From positions 1 through 13,235 of the forward strand of contig JAISWA010000003.1 in assembly GCA_031271275.1 (NCBI GenBank): a stretch of DNA of 13,235 nucleotides, written 5' to 3'. Origin of the DNA: Clostridiales bacterium. GTDB taxonomy: Bacteria > Bacillota > Clostridia > Lachnospirales > WQUN01. The notes under the pieces were generated by a model, which did not search any database, was not told the origin of the DNA, and was given only the letters and a program-made list of their open reading frames with translations. Position numbers and translations under genes: made by a program. Shown here one piece after another: positions 1 through 7,242 of this stretch; within the stretch, counting starts at the first letter, position 1; every line of letters begins with the position of its first letter.

Positions 1-1
1 C

Positions 2-1255
2 ATGACGCAAAAAATTTTGGCGGCCCGCGCGGGGGTGGAAAAGGTGGAAGCGGGGCAGCTGATAGAGGTACCGGTGGACCTCGCCCTCGGCAACGACATC
101 ACCGCGCCGGTGGCGGTCAGGGAATTTGACAAAACCGGCGCGGAGACGGTGTTCGATAAAAGCAAGGTCGTAATCGTACCCGACCATTTTACGCCTAACA
201 AGGACATAAAATCGGCGGAGCACTGCAAATTGGTCCGGGAATTTTCAAAAAAGCACGCGCTTGAGCATTATTTTGAAATCGGGCAGATGGGGATCGAGCA
301 CTGCCTGCTTCCCGAGAAGGGACTGACCGCGCCCGGCGACGTAATCATCGGCGCGGACAGCCACACCTGCACCTACGGGGCGCTCAACTGTTTTTCCACC
401 GGGGTGGGCAGCACCGACCTTGCTTACGCGATGGCTACGGGCAAGACGTGGTTCAAGGTGCCTTCCGCCATAAAGTTTAATTTGAAAAACAAGCCCGCCA
501 AGTGGATCAGCGGAAAAGACATCATACTGCATATAATAGGAATGATTGGCGTGGACGGCGCGCTGTACAAGTCGATGGAGTTTTTTGGCGACGGGTTGGC
601 GCATTTGAGCATGGACGACCGCTTCACCATTGCCAACATGGCGATTGAGGCGGGCGGAAAGAACGGAATCTTCCCCTGCGACGAAAAAACGCGGGAGTAC
701 CTTAAGGAGTACGCGGCGGGGAAAAGCTTTACGGAATATTCGGCGGACGCGGACGCGGTGTACGAAGCGGAGTATGATATCGATATTTCGGCGTTGAAGC
801 CCACGGTTTCGTTCCCGCACCTGCCTTCCAACACCAAGACCGCCGACGAGGCGGGAGACATCAAAATCGATCAGGTGGTCATCGGTTCCTGCACCAACGG
901 GCGCATAAGCGACCTGCGGGTTGCCGCGTCCATACTGGCGGGGCGCAAGGGCGTGAGAATCGCCGAAGGGCTGCGGGTGATTATTTTACCGGGGACGCAG
1001 GCGATTTATTTGCAGGCGATGAAGGAGGGGCTGTTCGAGGACTTCGTGCTTGCCGGTGCGGTGGTAAGCACCCCCACCTGCGGGCCGTGCCTCGGCGGGC
1101 ATATGGGCATACTCGCCAAAGGCGAGCGCTGCGTTTCCACCACCAACCGGAACTTTGTCGGCAGGATGGGGCATACGGAATCGGAAGTCTATCTGGCAAG
1201 CCCGGCGGTGGCAGCCGCGTCCGCGCTGACGGGGTACATAACCGCGCCGGAGTGA
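2..1255 (+). CDS. leuC: 3-isopropylmalate dehydratase, large subunit (LeuC)
   Basis: Large subunit of the [4Fe-4S] isomerase that converts 2-isopropylmalate to 3-isopropylmalate in leucine biosynthesis, in the cytoplasm. The N-terminal part carries the LeuC-type stretches LGNDI, VPDHFTPNKDIKSAEHCK and GADSHTCTYGALN. The cluster-binding cysteines are visible as C297 (IGSCTNGR) and C360/C363 (PTCGPCLGG), and NRNFVGRMG follows. At 417 residues it matches the short LeuC class of Clostridia and archaea rather than the roughly 466-residue E. coli form. The ATG lies one base inside the window, so the ribosome site is not visible and the true start could be slightly upstream. The small subunit leuD, usually next to leuC, is not downstream; it may lie upstream of the window. 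The family also includes homoaconitase and dimethylmalate dehydratase large subunits, so the exact substrate is inferred. Confidence 0.93.
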   Translation: MTQKILAARAGVEKVEAGQLIEVPVDLALGNDITAPVAVREFDKTGAETVFDKSKVVIVPDHFTPNKDIKSAEHCKLVREFSKKHALEHYFEIGQMGIEHCLLPEKGLTAPGDVIIGADSHTCTYGALNCFSTGVGSTDLAYAMATGKTWFKVPSAIKFNLKNKPAKWISGKDIILHIIGMIGVDGALYKSMEFFGDGLAHLSMDDRFTIANMAIEAGGKNGIFPCDEKTREYLKEYAAGKSFTEYSADADAVYEAEYDIDISALKPTVSFPHLPSNTKTADEAGDIKIDQVVIGSCTNGRISDLRVAASILAGRKGVRIAEGLRVIILPGTQAIYLQAMKEGLFEDFVLAGAVVSTPTCGPCLGGHMGILAKGERCVSTTNRNFVGRMGHTESEVYLASPAVAAASALTGYITAPE

Positions 1256-1287
1256 GCCGCCGCCCGCTTATAATGAGGTGAATAAAA

Positions 1288-1536
1288 ATGCCAGAAATAT
1301 CACGTTTTGAAAGCATCGTAATCACAATGTATTTCAACGAACATAACCCGCCTCATTTCCATGCGGAATATAATGGCACAGAAGCGTTGTTTGATTTGAA
1401 CGAAGGAGCCTTCACAAAGGGCAGCTTACCGTCTAAACAGGCAAGGCTTGTACTGGCGTGGTATGAACTGCATAAAGACGAACTGCTTGAAATTTGGAAC
1501 AGTAAAAAATATATCAAAATAAAGCCTTTAAGTTAG
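1288..1536 (+). CDS. DUF4160 family small protein
   Basis: An 82-residue protein with the DUF4160 pattern: an opening beta stretch (SRFESIVITMYFNEH), then the hallmark NPPHFHAEYNG, and a C-terminal part rich in Trp and Leu (LAWYELHKDELLEIWN). The biochemical role of the family is unknown to me. The start is fixed by an AGGTG ribosome site about 8 nt upstream of the ATG. It begins 32 bp after leuC and is followed 10 bp later by a DUF2442 gene, a pairing that recurs in many bacteria and has been suggested to be toxin-antitoxin-like. That role is inference, not something the sequence proves. It is more AT-rich than leuC, which suggests separate ancestry. Confidence 0.85.
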   Translation: MPEISRFESIVITMYFNEHNPPHFHAEYNGTEALFDLNEGAFTKGSLPSKQARLVLAWYELHKDELLEIWNSKKYIKIKPLS

Positions 1537-1546
1537 GAGCGGCGTT

Positions 1547-1840
1547 ATGCTTAGGCCAAAATTATTTCAAGTCGCACCAACGGATGATTTTAAAGTTTTT
1601 CTATATTACGACAGCGGAGAAATCAAACTGTATGACTGTTCATGGATATTAAATGAAAGCGGCGTTTTTTCTGTTTTGCATGATATTACAGTGTTTAATG
1701 AACTTTGTACTATTATGAACGGGACGTTAGCTTTCGATATTTCACATACACGTGACCCGTATAATTGTATCGACATCTGCCCGGATACGGTGTATGAGGA
1801 CAGTCTTAAGTGTAATGTGGATTTGCTGCCCGCGCGGTAA
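1547..1840 (+). CDS. DUF2442 family small protein
   Basis: A 97-residue protein that fits DUF2442: an N-terminal strand-rich part (PTDDFKVFLYYDSGEIKLYD), a middle motif around FSVLHDITVFNEL, and the usual tail in which a genomic or ligand-like aspartate-rich segment (ISHTRDPYNCIDICPDTVYED) precedes the stop. Function is not established. A GGAG ribosome site lies 8 nt upstream of the ATG. It follows the DUF4160 gene by 10 bp and is almost certainly cotranscribed with it. Conserved pairing suggests the two products act together or bind each other. Low GC compared with leuC and with the genes after 2350. Confidence 0.8.
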   Translation: MLRPKLFQVAPTDDFKVFLYYDSGEIKLYDCSWILNESGVFSVLHDITVFNELCTIMNGTLAFDISHTRDPYNCIDICPDTVYEDSLKCNVDLLPAR

Positions 1841-1912
1841 TTAAGCATTTTCTTCTTCGCGCCTTTCCCCCTCTGCGCAAGTACGCCCTGTGCCGCCCCG
1901 AAAGGAGGACCT

Positions 1913-2245
1913 ATGGTAAAGCGGAAGATGCCCAAATCTTATATATTTTTCGTTGTGTTTCCTTTGTTGGGTTTGCTTTTAATCCCGTTATTTCAGTTCC
2001 TTGCGTATAATAAATTCATTTATCAGCATTTTCTGCCCCTTAGACAGCTTTTGTACCGTTTTGTGGGTTGGACGCTCATTCCGTCCTATACCGTCTACGG
2101 TATTTTTATATGCGTTGTATGCGCGGCCGTTTTCGGGGTTTACCTTTACCAAAAGAAGATAAATATTATTCAATTTCTCATTGTTATCGTTTTAAATCTG
2201 TTCGCGTGGCTAAGCGTCGCATATTACTATATATCATCAGCGTAA
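1913..2245 (+). CDS. Small membrane protein, unknown function
   Basis: A 110-residue protein I do not recognise. It has about three hydrophobic segments: residues 9-31 (YIFFVVFPLLGLLLIPLFQF), about 48-77 (including YGIFICVVCAAVFGVYLY) and about 83-107 (NIIQFLIVIVLNLFAW). The N-terminus MVKRKMPK is positively charged, favouring a cytoplasmic N-terminus. The start is well supported by GAAAGGAGG five bases before the ATG. The 72-bp gap after the DUF2442 gene is unusually C-rich for this AT-rich stretch, and I see no terminator in it. No catalytic motif or known domain is visible. Confidence 0.6.
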   Translation: MVKRKMPKSYIFFVVFPLLGLLLIPLFQFLAYNKFIYQHFLPLRQLLYRFVGWTLIPSYTVYGIFICVVCAAVFGVYLYQKKINIIQFLIVIVLNLFAWLSVAYYYISSA

Positions 2246-2269
2246 CGCGTCAAACGCATGAACGATTTT

Positions 2270-2278
2270 TGGTATAAT
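2270..2278 (+). promoter_or_regulatory. Extended -10 promoter for the secreted-protein gene
   Basis: TGGTATAAT is an exact TGn-TATAAT extended -10 element. No good -35 hexamer stands 16-18 bp upstream, which is typical of extended -10 promoters. The predicted start of transcription is near 2285, giving a leader of about 75 nt before the ATG at 2359. Confidence 0.6.
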
Positions 2279-2281
2279 CAA

Positions 2282-2308
2282 GGACGAAAAGAAGTTCACT
2301 TTTCGTCC
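2282..2308 (+). promoter_or_regulatory. Perfect 10-bp dyad at the predicted transcript start
   Basis: GGACGAAAAG (2282-2291) and CTTTTCGTCC (2299-2308) are perfect inverted arms with a 7-nt spacer. There is no T-run after either arm, so this is not a simple terminator. It sits on the predicted transcription start of the extended -10 promoter, so it could be an operator dyad in DNA or a 5' stabilising or regulatory hairpin in the RNA of the downstream gene. Confidence 0.5.
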
Positions 2309-2358
2309 GACTGCCGGTTGCGCACGACCGTGGGTTTTTAAAGATTGGAGTGAGAACG

Positions 2359-3096
2359 ATGAGGAAAAAATGGGCGTTTCTTTTGGCAATGGCACTGCTT
2401 GCCATAACCGCGATACCGTCAGCCGTGTACGGAACTTCCATCAACGAAACCAGTGAGCAGGTTTGGACGGAAACGTTGAACAGGGTTAAAAACGCGGAGC
2501 CCGAAGACGTCATACTGGTGGACACAAAGGGCTCGACCACCCTTTCCACTTCTGTTATATACGCGCTTTGGGGCAAAAACGTTGACCTCGAGTTGGTTTT
2601 TAAAGATTATTCCTGGTCGCTGTACGGCAACGATATCGAATACGCCCCGCGAGGCAGAACCTATTATGAACTGCGCGTCGAGACGGGCGGCGACGAGGCA
2701 TTGCTAGCGCTTGCCGGTGATTCGGCAATCGTTCAGCTGACGCTTCCCCCATACGGGCCGTACCCGTATAAGGCTGAGCTGATTTGGAATGTGGGTTGGG
2801 AATTGGGCGGCAAAACGGTTTACCCGTACTTTTATAACGAGCGCGAGGGCGTTTTGGAACCCTGTACGGAAACGGAAGTCAATTCCTACGGGTACGCCGC
2901 GTTTGTCTTTGAAAAAGGCGGGAAGTATGTGGTGACTTCGGAAAAATTACCGGAGGCGGAAACCCCGGAGCCCACCGCGGTTCCCACCCCCGAAGCGGAA
3001 ATCACCGTGGAATTTTCGCCGCCGCCCGAAACCGCGCCAAGCCCCACGCCTTGGCCGGAGCCGGTTCCCTATAAACCCGGCGGGCAGCGTATGTAA
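2359..3096 (+). CDS. Secreted protein with Pro/Glu/Thr-rich C-terminal tail
   Basis: A 245-residue exported protein. The ATG at 2359 is preferred over the in-frame GTG at 2350 because GGAG ends 8 nt before it. The N-terminus MRKKWAFLLAMALLAITAIP with an SAVYG-T site is a typical signal peptide, cleaved at about residue 25. Residues about 45-195 resemble a beta-rich domain seen in clostridial secreted and dockerin-type proteins (TTLSTSVIYALWGKNVDLEL, WSLYGNDI, KAELIWNVGWELGGKTVYPY, GKYVVTS); this likeness is from memory and I know no function for it. The last 50 or so residues are low complexity (repeats of P, E, T, V), probably a wall-spanning linker. No LPxTG motif, second membrane segment or dockerin follows, so it may be released rather than anchored. 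It is a single-gene unit between its own promoter and a terminator. Confidence 0.7.
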   Translation: MRKKWAFLLAMALLAITAIPSAVYGTSINETSEQVWTETLNRVKNAEPEDVILVDTKGSTTLSTSVIYALWGKNVDLELVFKDYSWSLYGNDIEYAPRGRTYYELRVETGGDEALLALAGDSAIVQLTLPPYGPYPYKAELIWNVGWELGGKTVYPYFYNEREGVLEPCTETEVNSYGYAAFVFEKGGKYVVTSEKLPEAETPEPTAVPTPEAEITVEFSPPPETAPSPTPWPEPVPYKPGGQRM

Positions 3097-3099
3097 TGT

Positions 3100-3131
3100 A
3101 AAAAAAAAGAAGCTCACCGCTTCTTTTTTTT
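3100..3131. terminator. Bidirectional Rho-independent terminator
   Basis: Arms GAAGC (3109-3113) and GCTTC (3119-3123) flank the loop TCACC. An A-run (3100-3108) precedes and a T-run (3124-3131) follows, so the stem can extend through A-U pairs and works on both strands. It separates two convergent genes: the secreted-protein gene (+) and the chromate-transporter gene (-). The stop codon and the last residues (RKKKKR) of the - strand gene are encoded inside the hairpin. Confidence 0.85.
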
Positions 3132-3656
3132 GCGCTCTTTAATAACAATCCCGCAAACCGCCCCGGCGAGCAAGGGCGCCGCCGGGGAAACCGGCGTTAA
3201 GGTGAACGCGAGCACGGCTATGACAAAAATAATGATTCCGGTTAAATCCTTGACGCCGTTTTGCCAGAGCTTAACCGTCGCGTCGGTTATCAGCGCGAGC
3301 ACGGCGACGCGCACCCCCGCGAAGGCGTGCCGCACCCATTCCAGGTGCAGGAAATTTTGAATAAACATGGCGATCATTAAAATGACCACGACGGAAGGCG
3401 CCGCCATCCCAAGCGCCGCCGCGATTTGCCCGGGGAACCCCTTGCGCTTGTGGCCGATTAACATCGCGGTGTTGACGGCGATAATGCCGGGCAGCCCTTG
3501 CGCTATGGCGTAATAGTCCATAATCTCCTCGTCCGTCGCCCAACCGTGCCGCGCGGCGATTTTTTTTTGCAGCAGCGGGAGCATGGTGTACCCGCCGCCG
3601 AAGGTCAGCGCGCCCACCCCCGCGAAGGCGAAAAACATCTCAAATAAAATTTTCAT
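3114..3656 (-). CDS. Chromate transporter (CHR family) short subunit
   Basis: A 180-residue short-chain CHR-family membrane protein (ChrA type, chromate/sulfate or other anion transport). Evidence is the family signature FGGGYTMLPLL near the N-terminus and GLPGIIAVNTAMLIGHKRKG after it, plus several hydrophobic segments. Two short CHR proteins normally make up a functional transporter, and the partner lies head to head at 3757. The start MKILFEMFFAFAGVGALTFG matches the family N-terminus. There is no Shine-Dalgarno before it, but a strong promoter places the transcript start on this ATG. A longer in-frame start at 3758 has an AAAGG site six bases upstream but adds 34 residues that do not look like the family. 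The C-terminus KERKKKKR is encoded by the terminator stem. Actual substrate is uncertain. Confidence 0.85.
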   Translation of the reverse strand: MKILFEMFFAFAGVGALTFGGGYTMLPLLQKKIAARHGWATDEEIMDYYAIAQGLPGIIAVNTAMLIGHKRKGFPGQIAAALGMAAPSVVVILMIAMFIQNFLHLEWVRHAFAGVRVAVLALITDATVKLWQNGVKDLTGIIIFVIAVLAFTLTPVSPAAPLLAGAVCGIVIKERKKKKR

Positions 3657-3662
3657 AATAAA

Positions 3663-3691
3663 AATATATAGCCTGCGCGTATATATGTCAA
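3663..3691 (-). promoter_or_regulatory. Sigma-A type promoter for the - strand CHR gene
   Basis: On the - strand there is a perfect TTGACA (3691-3686), a 17-bp spacer, and TATATT (3668-3663, 5 of 6 to consensus). With the usual spacing, +1 falls at 3656, the A of the ATG, so the mRNA is predicted to be leaderless. Confidence 0.7.
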
Positions 3692-3720
3692 AGAATACGG
3701 CGTTTTCGCGGAAGCCGCTG

Positions 3721-3749
3721 TTGCGCGCCGGGGAATTAATTATTATAAT
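3721..3749 (+). promoter_or_regulatory. Promoter for the + strand CHR gene
   Basis: A consensus TATAAT at 3744-3749 with a weak TTGCGC -35 at 3721-3726, spaced 17 bp apart. The expected +1 is 3756-3757, at the ATG (3757), again predicting a leaderless message. This agrees with the absence of a ribosome site (TTCTTCC precedes the ATG). Confidence 0.6.
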
Positions 3750-3756
3750 TTCTTCC

Positions 3757-4299
3757 ATGACTTACCTTTATCTGATTTATGAATTCGTCAAGACCGGTTT
3801 GCTCTCCATCGGGGGCGGGCTTGCCACGCTTCCGTTTTTGTACGACATGGCAGACCGGCGTCCGTGGTTCGACCGGGCGCTGCTTACCGACATGATCGCC
3901 GTATCGGAATCCACGCCCGGGCCGATAGGCATTAACATGGCAACCTTCGCGGGCTACCGCGCGGCGGGAATACCCGGCGGAATCGTCGCGTCGCTGGCGT
4001 TAATCCTTCCGTCGGTGGTGATTGTGGCGTTCGTTTCCCGCGCGATGGACAAATTCACGGGAAACCGCTTCGTCAAGTCCGCCTTTTACGGGCTGCGGCC
4101 CTGCGTCGCCGCGCTTATCGCGTCCGCGGGCGTCGGCCTCGCGGCGGAATCCTTGGCGCTTGCGCACATTGACATCCTGACGCTTGCGCGGTTTGCCCTT
4201 TTCGCGGCGCTGCTGCTCGCGCTGCGGCTCATTAAAAAAACGCGGCCGCTGTATTTATTCACGGCGGCGGCGGTCGCCGGGGTTTTGTTGAAGTTGTAG
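3757..4299 (+). CDS. Chromate transporter (CHR family) short subunit
   Basis: A 180-residue short CHR-family protein, partner of the - strand gene. The N-terminus MTYLYLIYEFVKTGLLSIGG followed by GLATLPFLYDMADRRPWF, and then SESTPGPIGINMATFAGYRA, are the hallmarks of the second half of two-gene CHR transporters. About five or six hydrophobic segments follow. The chosen start gives the family N-terminus; an earlier ATG at 3685 also lacks a ribosome site. Its gene starts 100 bp from the partner's start, in the opposite direction. The stop is 9 bp before the next ATG, so it shares an operon with the AI-2E-type protein. Anion specificity (chromate, sulfate or other) cannot be read from the sequence. 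Confidence 0.86.
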   Translation: MTYLYLIYEFVKTGLLSIGGGLATLPFLYDMADRRPWFDRALLTDMIAVSESTPGPIGINMATFAGYRAAGIPGGIVASLALILPSVVIVAFVSRAMDKFTGNRFVKSAFYGLRPCVAALIASAGVGLAAESLALAHIDILTLARFALFAALLLALRLIKKTRPLYLFTAAAVAGVLLKL

Positions 4300-4308
4300 G
4301 AGGTCTTT

Positions 4309-5808
4309 ATGAAACGTCAGCCGAGGAACCAGTATATCGCTATTGCCCTGTACGGGTTGGCGGTGATCGCGACGGGCGCGCTGTTTGTGCTCCTGCTGCT
4401 TACGCTGCGGGATTATTTCCTATACGGAACGTTCTCCAAGCATCTCGCGATTTTCATGCCCTTCGTATACGGCGGCGTAATCGCCTACCTGTTAAACCCG
4501 CTGCTGACGCTTTTTGAGACGAAAGTTTTCCGCAAGTGGCGGGGGTTCAAGAAAACGGGCGTCCGCGCCGACGCGCGTTTCCGGCGGATGGTGTCGCTGT
4601 TTGCCACGCTGCTGACCGCGCTGATTGTGATTACCATTATCGCGTTGATGGTATTCCCGCAGGTGGGAACAAGCGTCAACCAACTCGCCAACAGAATCGT
4701 GGATTTGTTTTCCCCCGCCGACAGCACCGTTAACCCTTTGGAAGGCGACCTTGAGACGCTGTTCGAAGGGTTCCCCTCGGTCGAGCCGGCGTCCGGCTAT
4801 GAAACGCTCATGAACACCAAGCTCGGCGTGATGGTTTCGGACGGCTCCCACCGAATACAAGAGTTCGTTTCCCGTTTCGGCATCGATATGGACATGGAAG
4901 GCGCGATTCAGGAATGGACGCTTAACGCCGCGTCGAGTATTACGGTATTTTTGGGCGAATACTTCCAGACCATACTCAACACCACCGCCAACATACTCAT
5001 TTCCACCGCGCGTCAGGTGCTTAACATCGTCCTTTCCATCGTCATCGCCGTTTACATCCTCTCCGATAAGGAAAACCTGAACCGCCAAATCAAAAAGCTC
5101 CTTTTCACGCTGCTCCCCATAGAAGGGGTACACCGGCTCACCGCGCTTATGCACAAGGCGCACGATATCTTCACGGGCTTTATCGTGGGCAAGCTGCTCG
5201 ATTCGCTGATTATCGGTCTTATCTGTTTTTTCTGCATGACCCTGTTCCGCATCGAATACCCCATGCTCATTTCCGTCATCGTGGGTATCACCAACATCAT
5301 CCCTTTCTTCGGCCCCTTCATCGGCGCGATTCCGAGCATTATCTTCCTTACGATAAACGACCCCGGGCAGGGGCTGTGGTTTACGGTGTTCATTATTATT
5401 TTGCAGCAGGTGGACGGGAATATTATCGGGCCGAAGATTTTGGGCTCAAGCCTCGGGCTTTCGTCTTTCTGGGTCATATTCGCCATTCTCGTGATGAACG
5501 GGCTGATGGGGCCGGTGGGAATGTTCATCGGCGTTCCGCTGTTCACGGTCATTTATACGATTATAAAGGATTTTTCCTCCGCGAGCCTGTCGCGGAAAGG
5601 CCTGGCGCTTGACGAAGCGGGCGCGGAGACGCTGACTTCGCCCCCAACCCCGGAGCGGGAGGATAAGGACGAGCCTTCCCTGCATACCCGGTTTGTGGGG
5701 ATGATCGACAAGCTCGCCAAAAACATTCAGCATCAGGTCGGGCGTTCCCGGCGGGAAGACGCCAACCACGACGATTATTATGACGACGACGACAATTTCA
5801 AAATATAA
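4309..5808 (+). CDS. AI-2E family transporter (PerM/UPF0118)
   Basis: A 499-residue inner-membrane protein of the AI-2E exporter family, whose members transport various small solutes or ions. Hydrophobic segments occur at about 10-33, 40-62 and 95-117. A polar domain follows (about 120-225, with several amphipathic stretches), then a dense membrane half (about 235-430). The family hallmark appears as QQVDGNIIGPKILGSSLGLS and then GPVGMFIGVPLFTVIYTI. The last 75 residues are a charged cytoplasmic tail ending in a run of Asp and Tyr (DDYYDDDDNFKI), longer than in many members. The ATG is preceded by AGGAGG six bases upstream. It follows the CHR gene by 9 bp. Substrate is unknown; a link to chromate or anion export is only contextual. 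Confidence 0.88.
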   Translation: MKRQPRNQYIAIALYGLAVIATGALFVLLLLTLRDYFLYGTFSKHLAIFMPFVYGGVIAYLLNPLLTLFETKVFRKWRGFKKTGVRADARFRRMVSLFATLLTALIVITIIALMVFPQVGTSVNQLANRIVDLFSPADSTVNPLEGDLETLFEGFPSVEPASGYETLMNTKLGVMVSDGSHRIQEFVSRFGIDMDMEGAIQEWTLNAASSITVFLGEYFQTILNTTANILISTARQVLNIVLSIVIAVYILSDKENLNRQIKKLLFTLLPIEGVHRLTALMHKAHDIFTGFIVGKLLDSLIIGLICFFCMTLFRIEYPMLISVIVGITNIIPFFGPFIGAIPSIIFLTINDPGQGLWFTVFIIILQQVDGNIIGPKILGSSLGLSSFWVIFAILVMNGLMGPVGMFIGVPLFTVIYTIIKDFSSASLSRKGLALDEAGAETLTSPPTPEREDKDEPSLHTRFVGMIDKLAKNIQHQVGRSRREDANHDDYYDDDDNFKI

Positions 5809-5834
5809 CGAGTAGGAACGAAGGAGTGAGGTAA

Positions 5835-7241
5835 TTGATAGAAAAGCAATTTGCCTATGACGTGCTTACGGCGGCCATGGCCACAGGCGGCGACCTGGCG
5901 GAAATCTTTCTGGAAAACACCGAGCGCGGCAACATCGGGTTGGTCAACGGCTTGGTGGAGAAGGCGAACTGGGGCGTGGACTACGGCTGCGGGCTGCGGA
6001 TTATATACGGGTTTTCCGCGGTATACGCCTTCACGAACAAGACAGACCGCGCAAGCTTGATAAATCTCGCGAAGGATGCGGCGCAGGCGGTAAAAGCGGC
6101 GCAAAAGGAAGAAGCTATGCCGAAGGGCGTTATCATCCTCGACAGGCGCGACAGGCAGGTCGTGGAAAACCGCCACAGCATCGCCACGCTGCCCGGCGGG
6201 GTGCCTAAAAACGATATCGTGGAACGCCTTCGCGCCGCGAGCGCCGCGTCAAAAGCTTACGATTCGCTGATTACGCAGACGGAAGACACCTACGCGGCTA
6301 CGGTGCAGGACGTTTGTATCGTCAATTCCAACGGGCTGTGGGCGGAAGACCGGCGGGTGCGCACCAGGGTGTTTGTTTCCGCGGTGGCGTCGTCGGAAAA
6401 TGAAAAGCAGACCGGCTACAAGGGGCCGGGCGCCATGAAGGGCTACGAGTTTGTCCAAGACCTCGACATGGAGGAACTGGGCGGCGAAGCCGCGCGTACC
6501 GCCGTCACCATGCTCAAGGCGGACCTTTGCCCCAGCGGGCGTATGCCGGTGTTAATCGAAAGCGGCTTCGGCGGGGTTATCTTCCACGAGGCGTGCGGGC
6601 ACAGCTTAGAGGCCACTTCGGTGGCGAAGAAAGCGTCGGTGTTCGCGGACAAGCTCGGGCGGCAAATCGCCTCGCCGGCGGTCACGGCAATAGACGACGG
6701 GCTTCCCGCCAACGAGTGGGGTTCCCTTAACGTGGACGACGAGGGCCGCCCGACGCAAAAAAATGTTTTAATCGAAAACGGAATTTTAAAATCCTTCATG
6801 GTGGATTATTTAAACGGGCTTAAAATGGAAACGCCCTCCACGGGTTCCGGCAGGCGGGAGTCGTACAAGTTCGCGCCGACTTCGCGCATGACCAACACCT
6901 ATATCGCCAACGGCACGGAAAAACCGGAAGCGATTATCGCCGACACCGAATACGGCCTTTACGCGAAACAGATGGGCGGCGGCTCGGTGGAGCCGTCCAC
7001 GGGCGATTTCAACTTCGCGGTGGTGGAAGGCTATATGATACGGGAAGGCAAGGTTGCCGAGCCGGTGCGCGGCGCTACGCTGATCGGGAAAGGCTCCGAG
7101 GTGCTGATGGATATTGACCGCGTCGCGGACAATTTAAAGCTTGCGGCGGGCATGTGCGGTTCGGTCAGCGGAATTGTGCCGACCAGTGTGGGGCAGCCGC
7201 TGATCAGGGTTAAGGAAATGACGGTAGGAGGGCGGAAATAG
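5835..7241 (+). CDS. tldD: TldD family metalloprotease, catalytic subunit
   Basis: A 468-residue TldD-type zinc protease subunit. In E. coli, TldD and TldE form a heterodimer that degrades unfolded peptides and processes the microcin B17 precursor. The zinc site is visible as HEACGH (H251, E252, H256), within GFGGVIFHEACGHSLEATSV. The third ligand, a cysteine, is likely C441 in AGMCGSVSG, which matches E. coli C454. The TTG start at 5835 is supported by GGAG eight bases upstream and gives the family N-terminus. The gene follows the AI-2E gene by 26 bp and precedes tldE by one base, so both subunits are translated together. No RiPP precursor is visible nearby, which suggests a housekeeping peptide-degrading role here. 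Confidence 0.94.
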   Translation: MIEKQFAYDVLTAAMATGGDLAEIFLENTERGNIGLVNGLVEKANWGVDYGCGLRIIYGFSAVYAFTNKTDRASLINLAKDAAQAVKAAQKEEAMPKGVIILDRRDRQVVENRHSIATLPGGVPKNDIVERLRAASAASKAYDSLITQTEDTYAATVQDVCIVNSNGLWAEDRRVRTRVFVSAVASSENEKQTGYKGPGAMKGYEFVQDLDMEELGGEAARTAVTMLKADLCPSGRMPVLIESGFGGVIFHEACGHSLEATSVAKKASVFADKLGRQIASPAVTAIDDGLPANEWGSLNVDDEGRPTQKNVLIENGILKSFMVDYLNGLKMETPSTGSGRRESYKFAPTSRMTNTYIANGTEKPEAIIADTEYGLYAKQMGGGSVEPSTGDFNFAVVEGYMIREGKVAEPVRGATLIGKGSEVLMDIDRVADNLKLAAGMCGSVSGIVPTSVGQPLIRVKEMTVGGRK

Positions 7242-7242
7242 T

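Noticed and set aside
245..820. Long antisense frame within leuC
   Set aside because: A shadow of strong codon bias in a GC-rich gene; the protein has an Arg/His/Val-rich composition with no family likeness. The same holds for the antisense frames in the AI-2E and TldE genes.
1269..1274. TATAAT after leuC as a promoter for the DUF4160 gene
   Set aside because: No -35 at a suitable distance and it overlaps the leader just before the ribosome site; it could be chance in an AT-rich junction.
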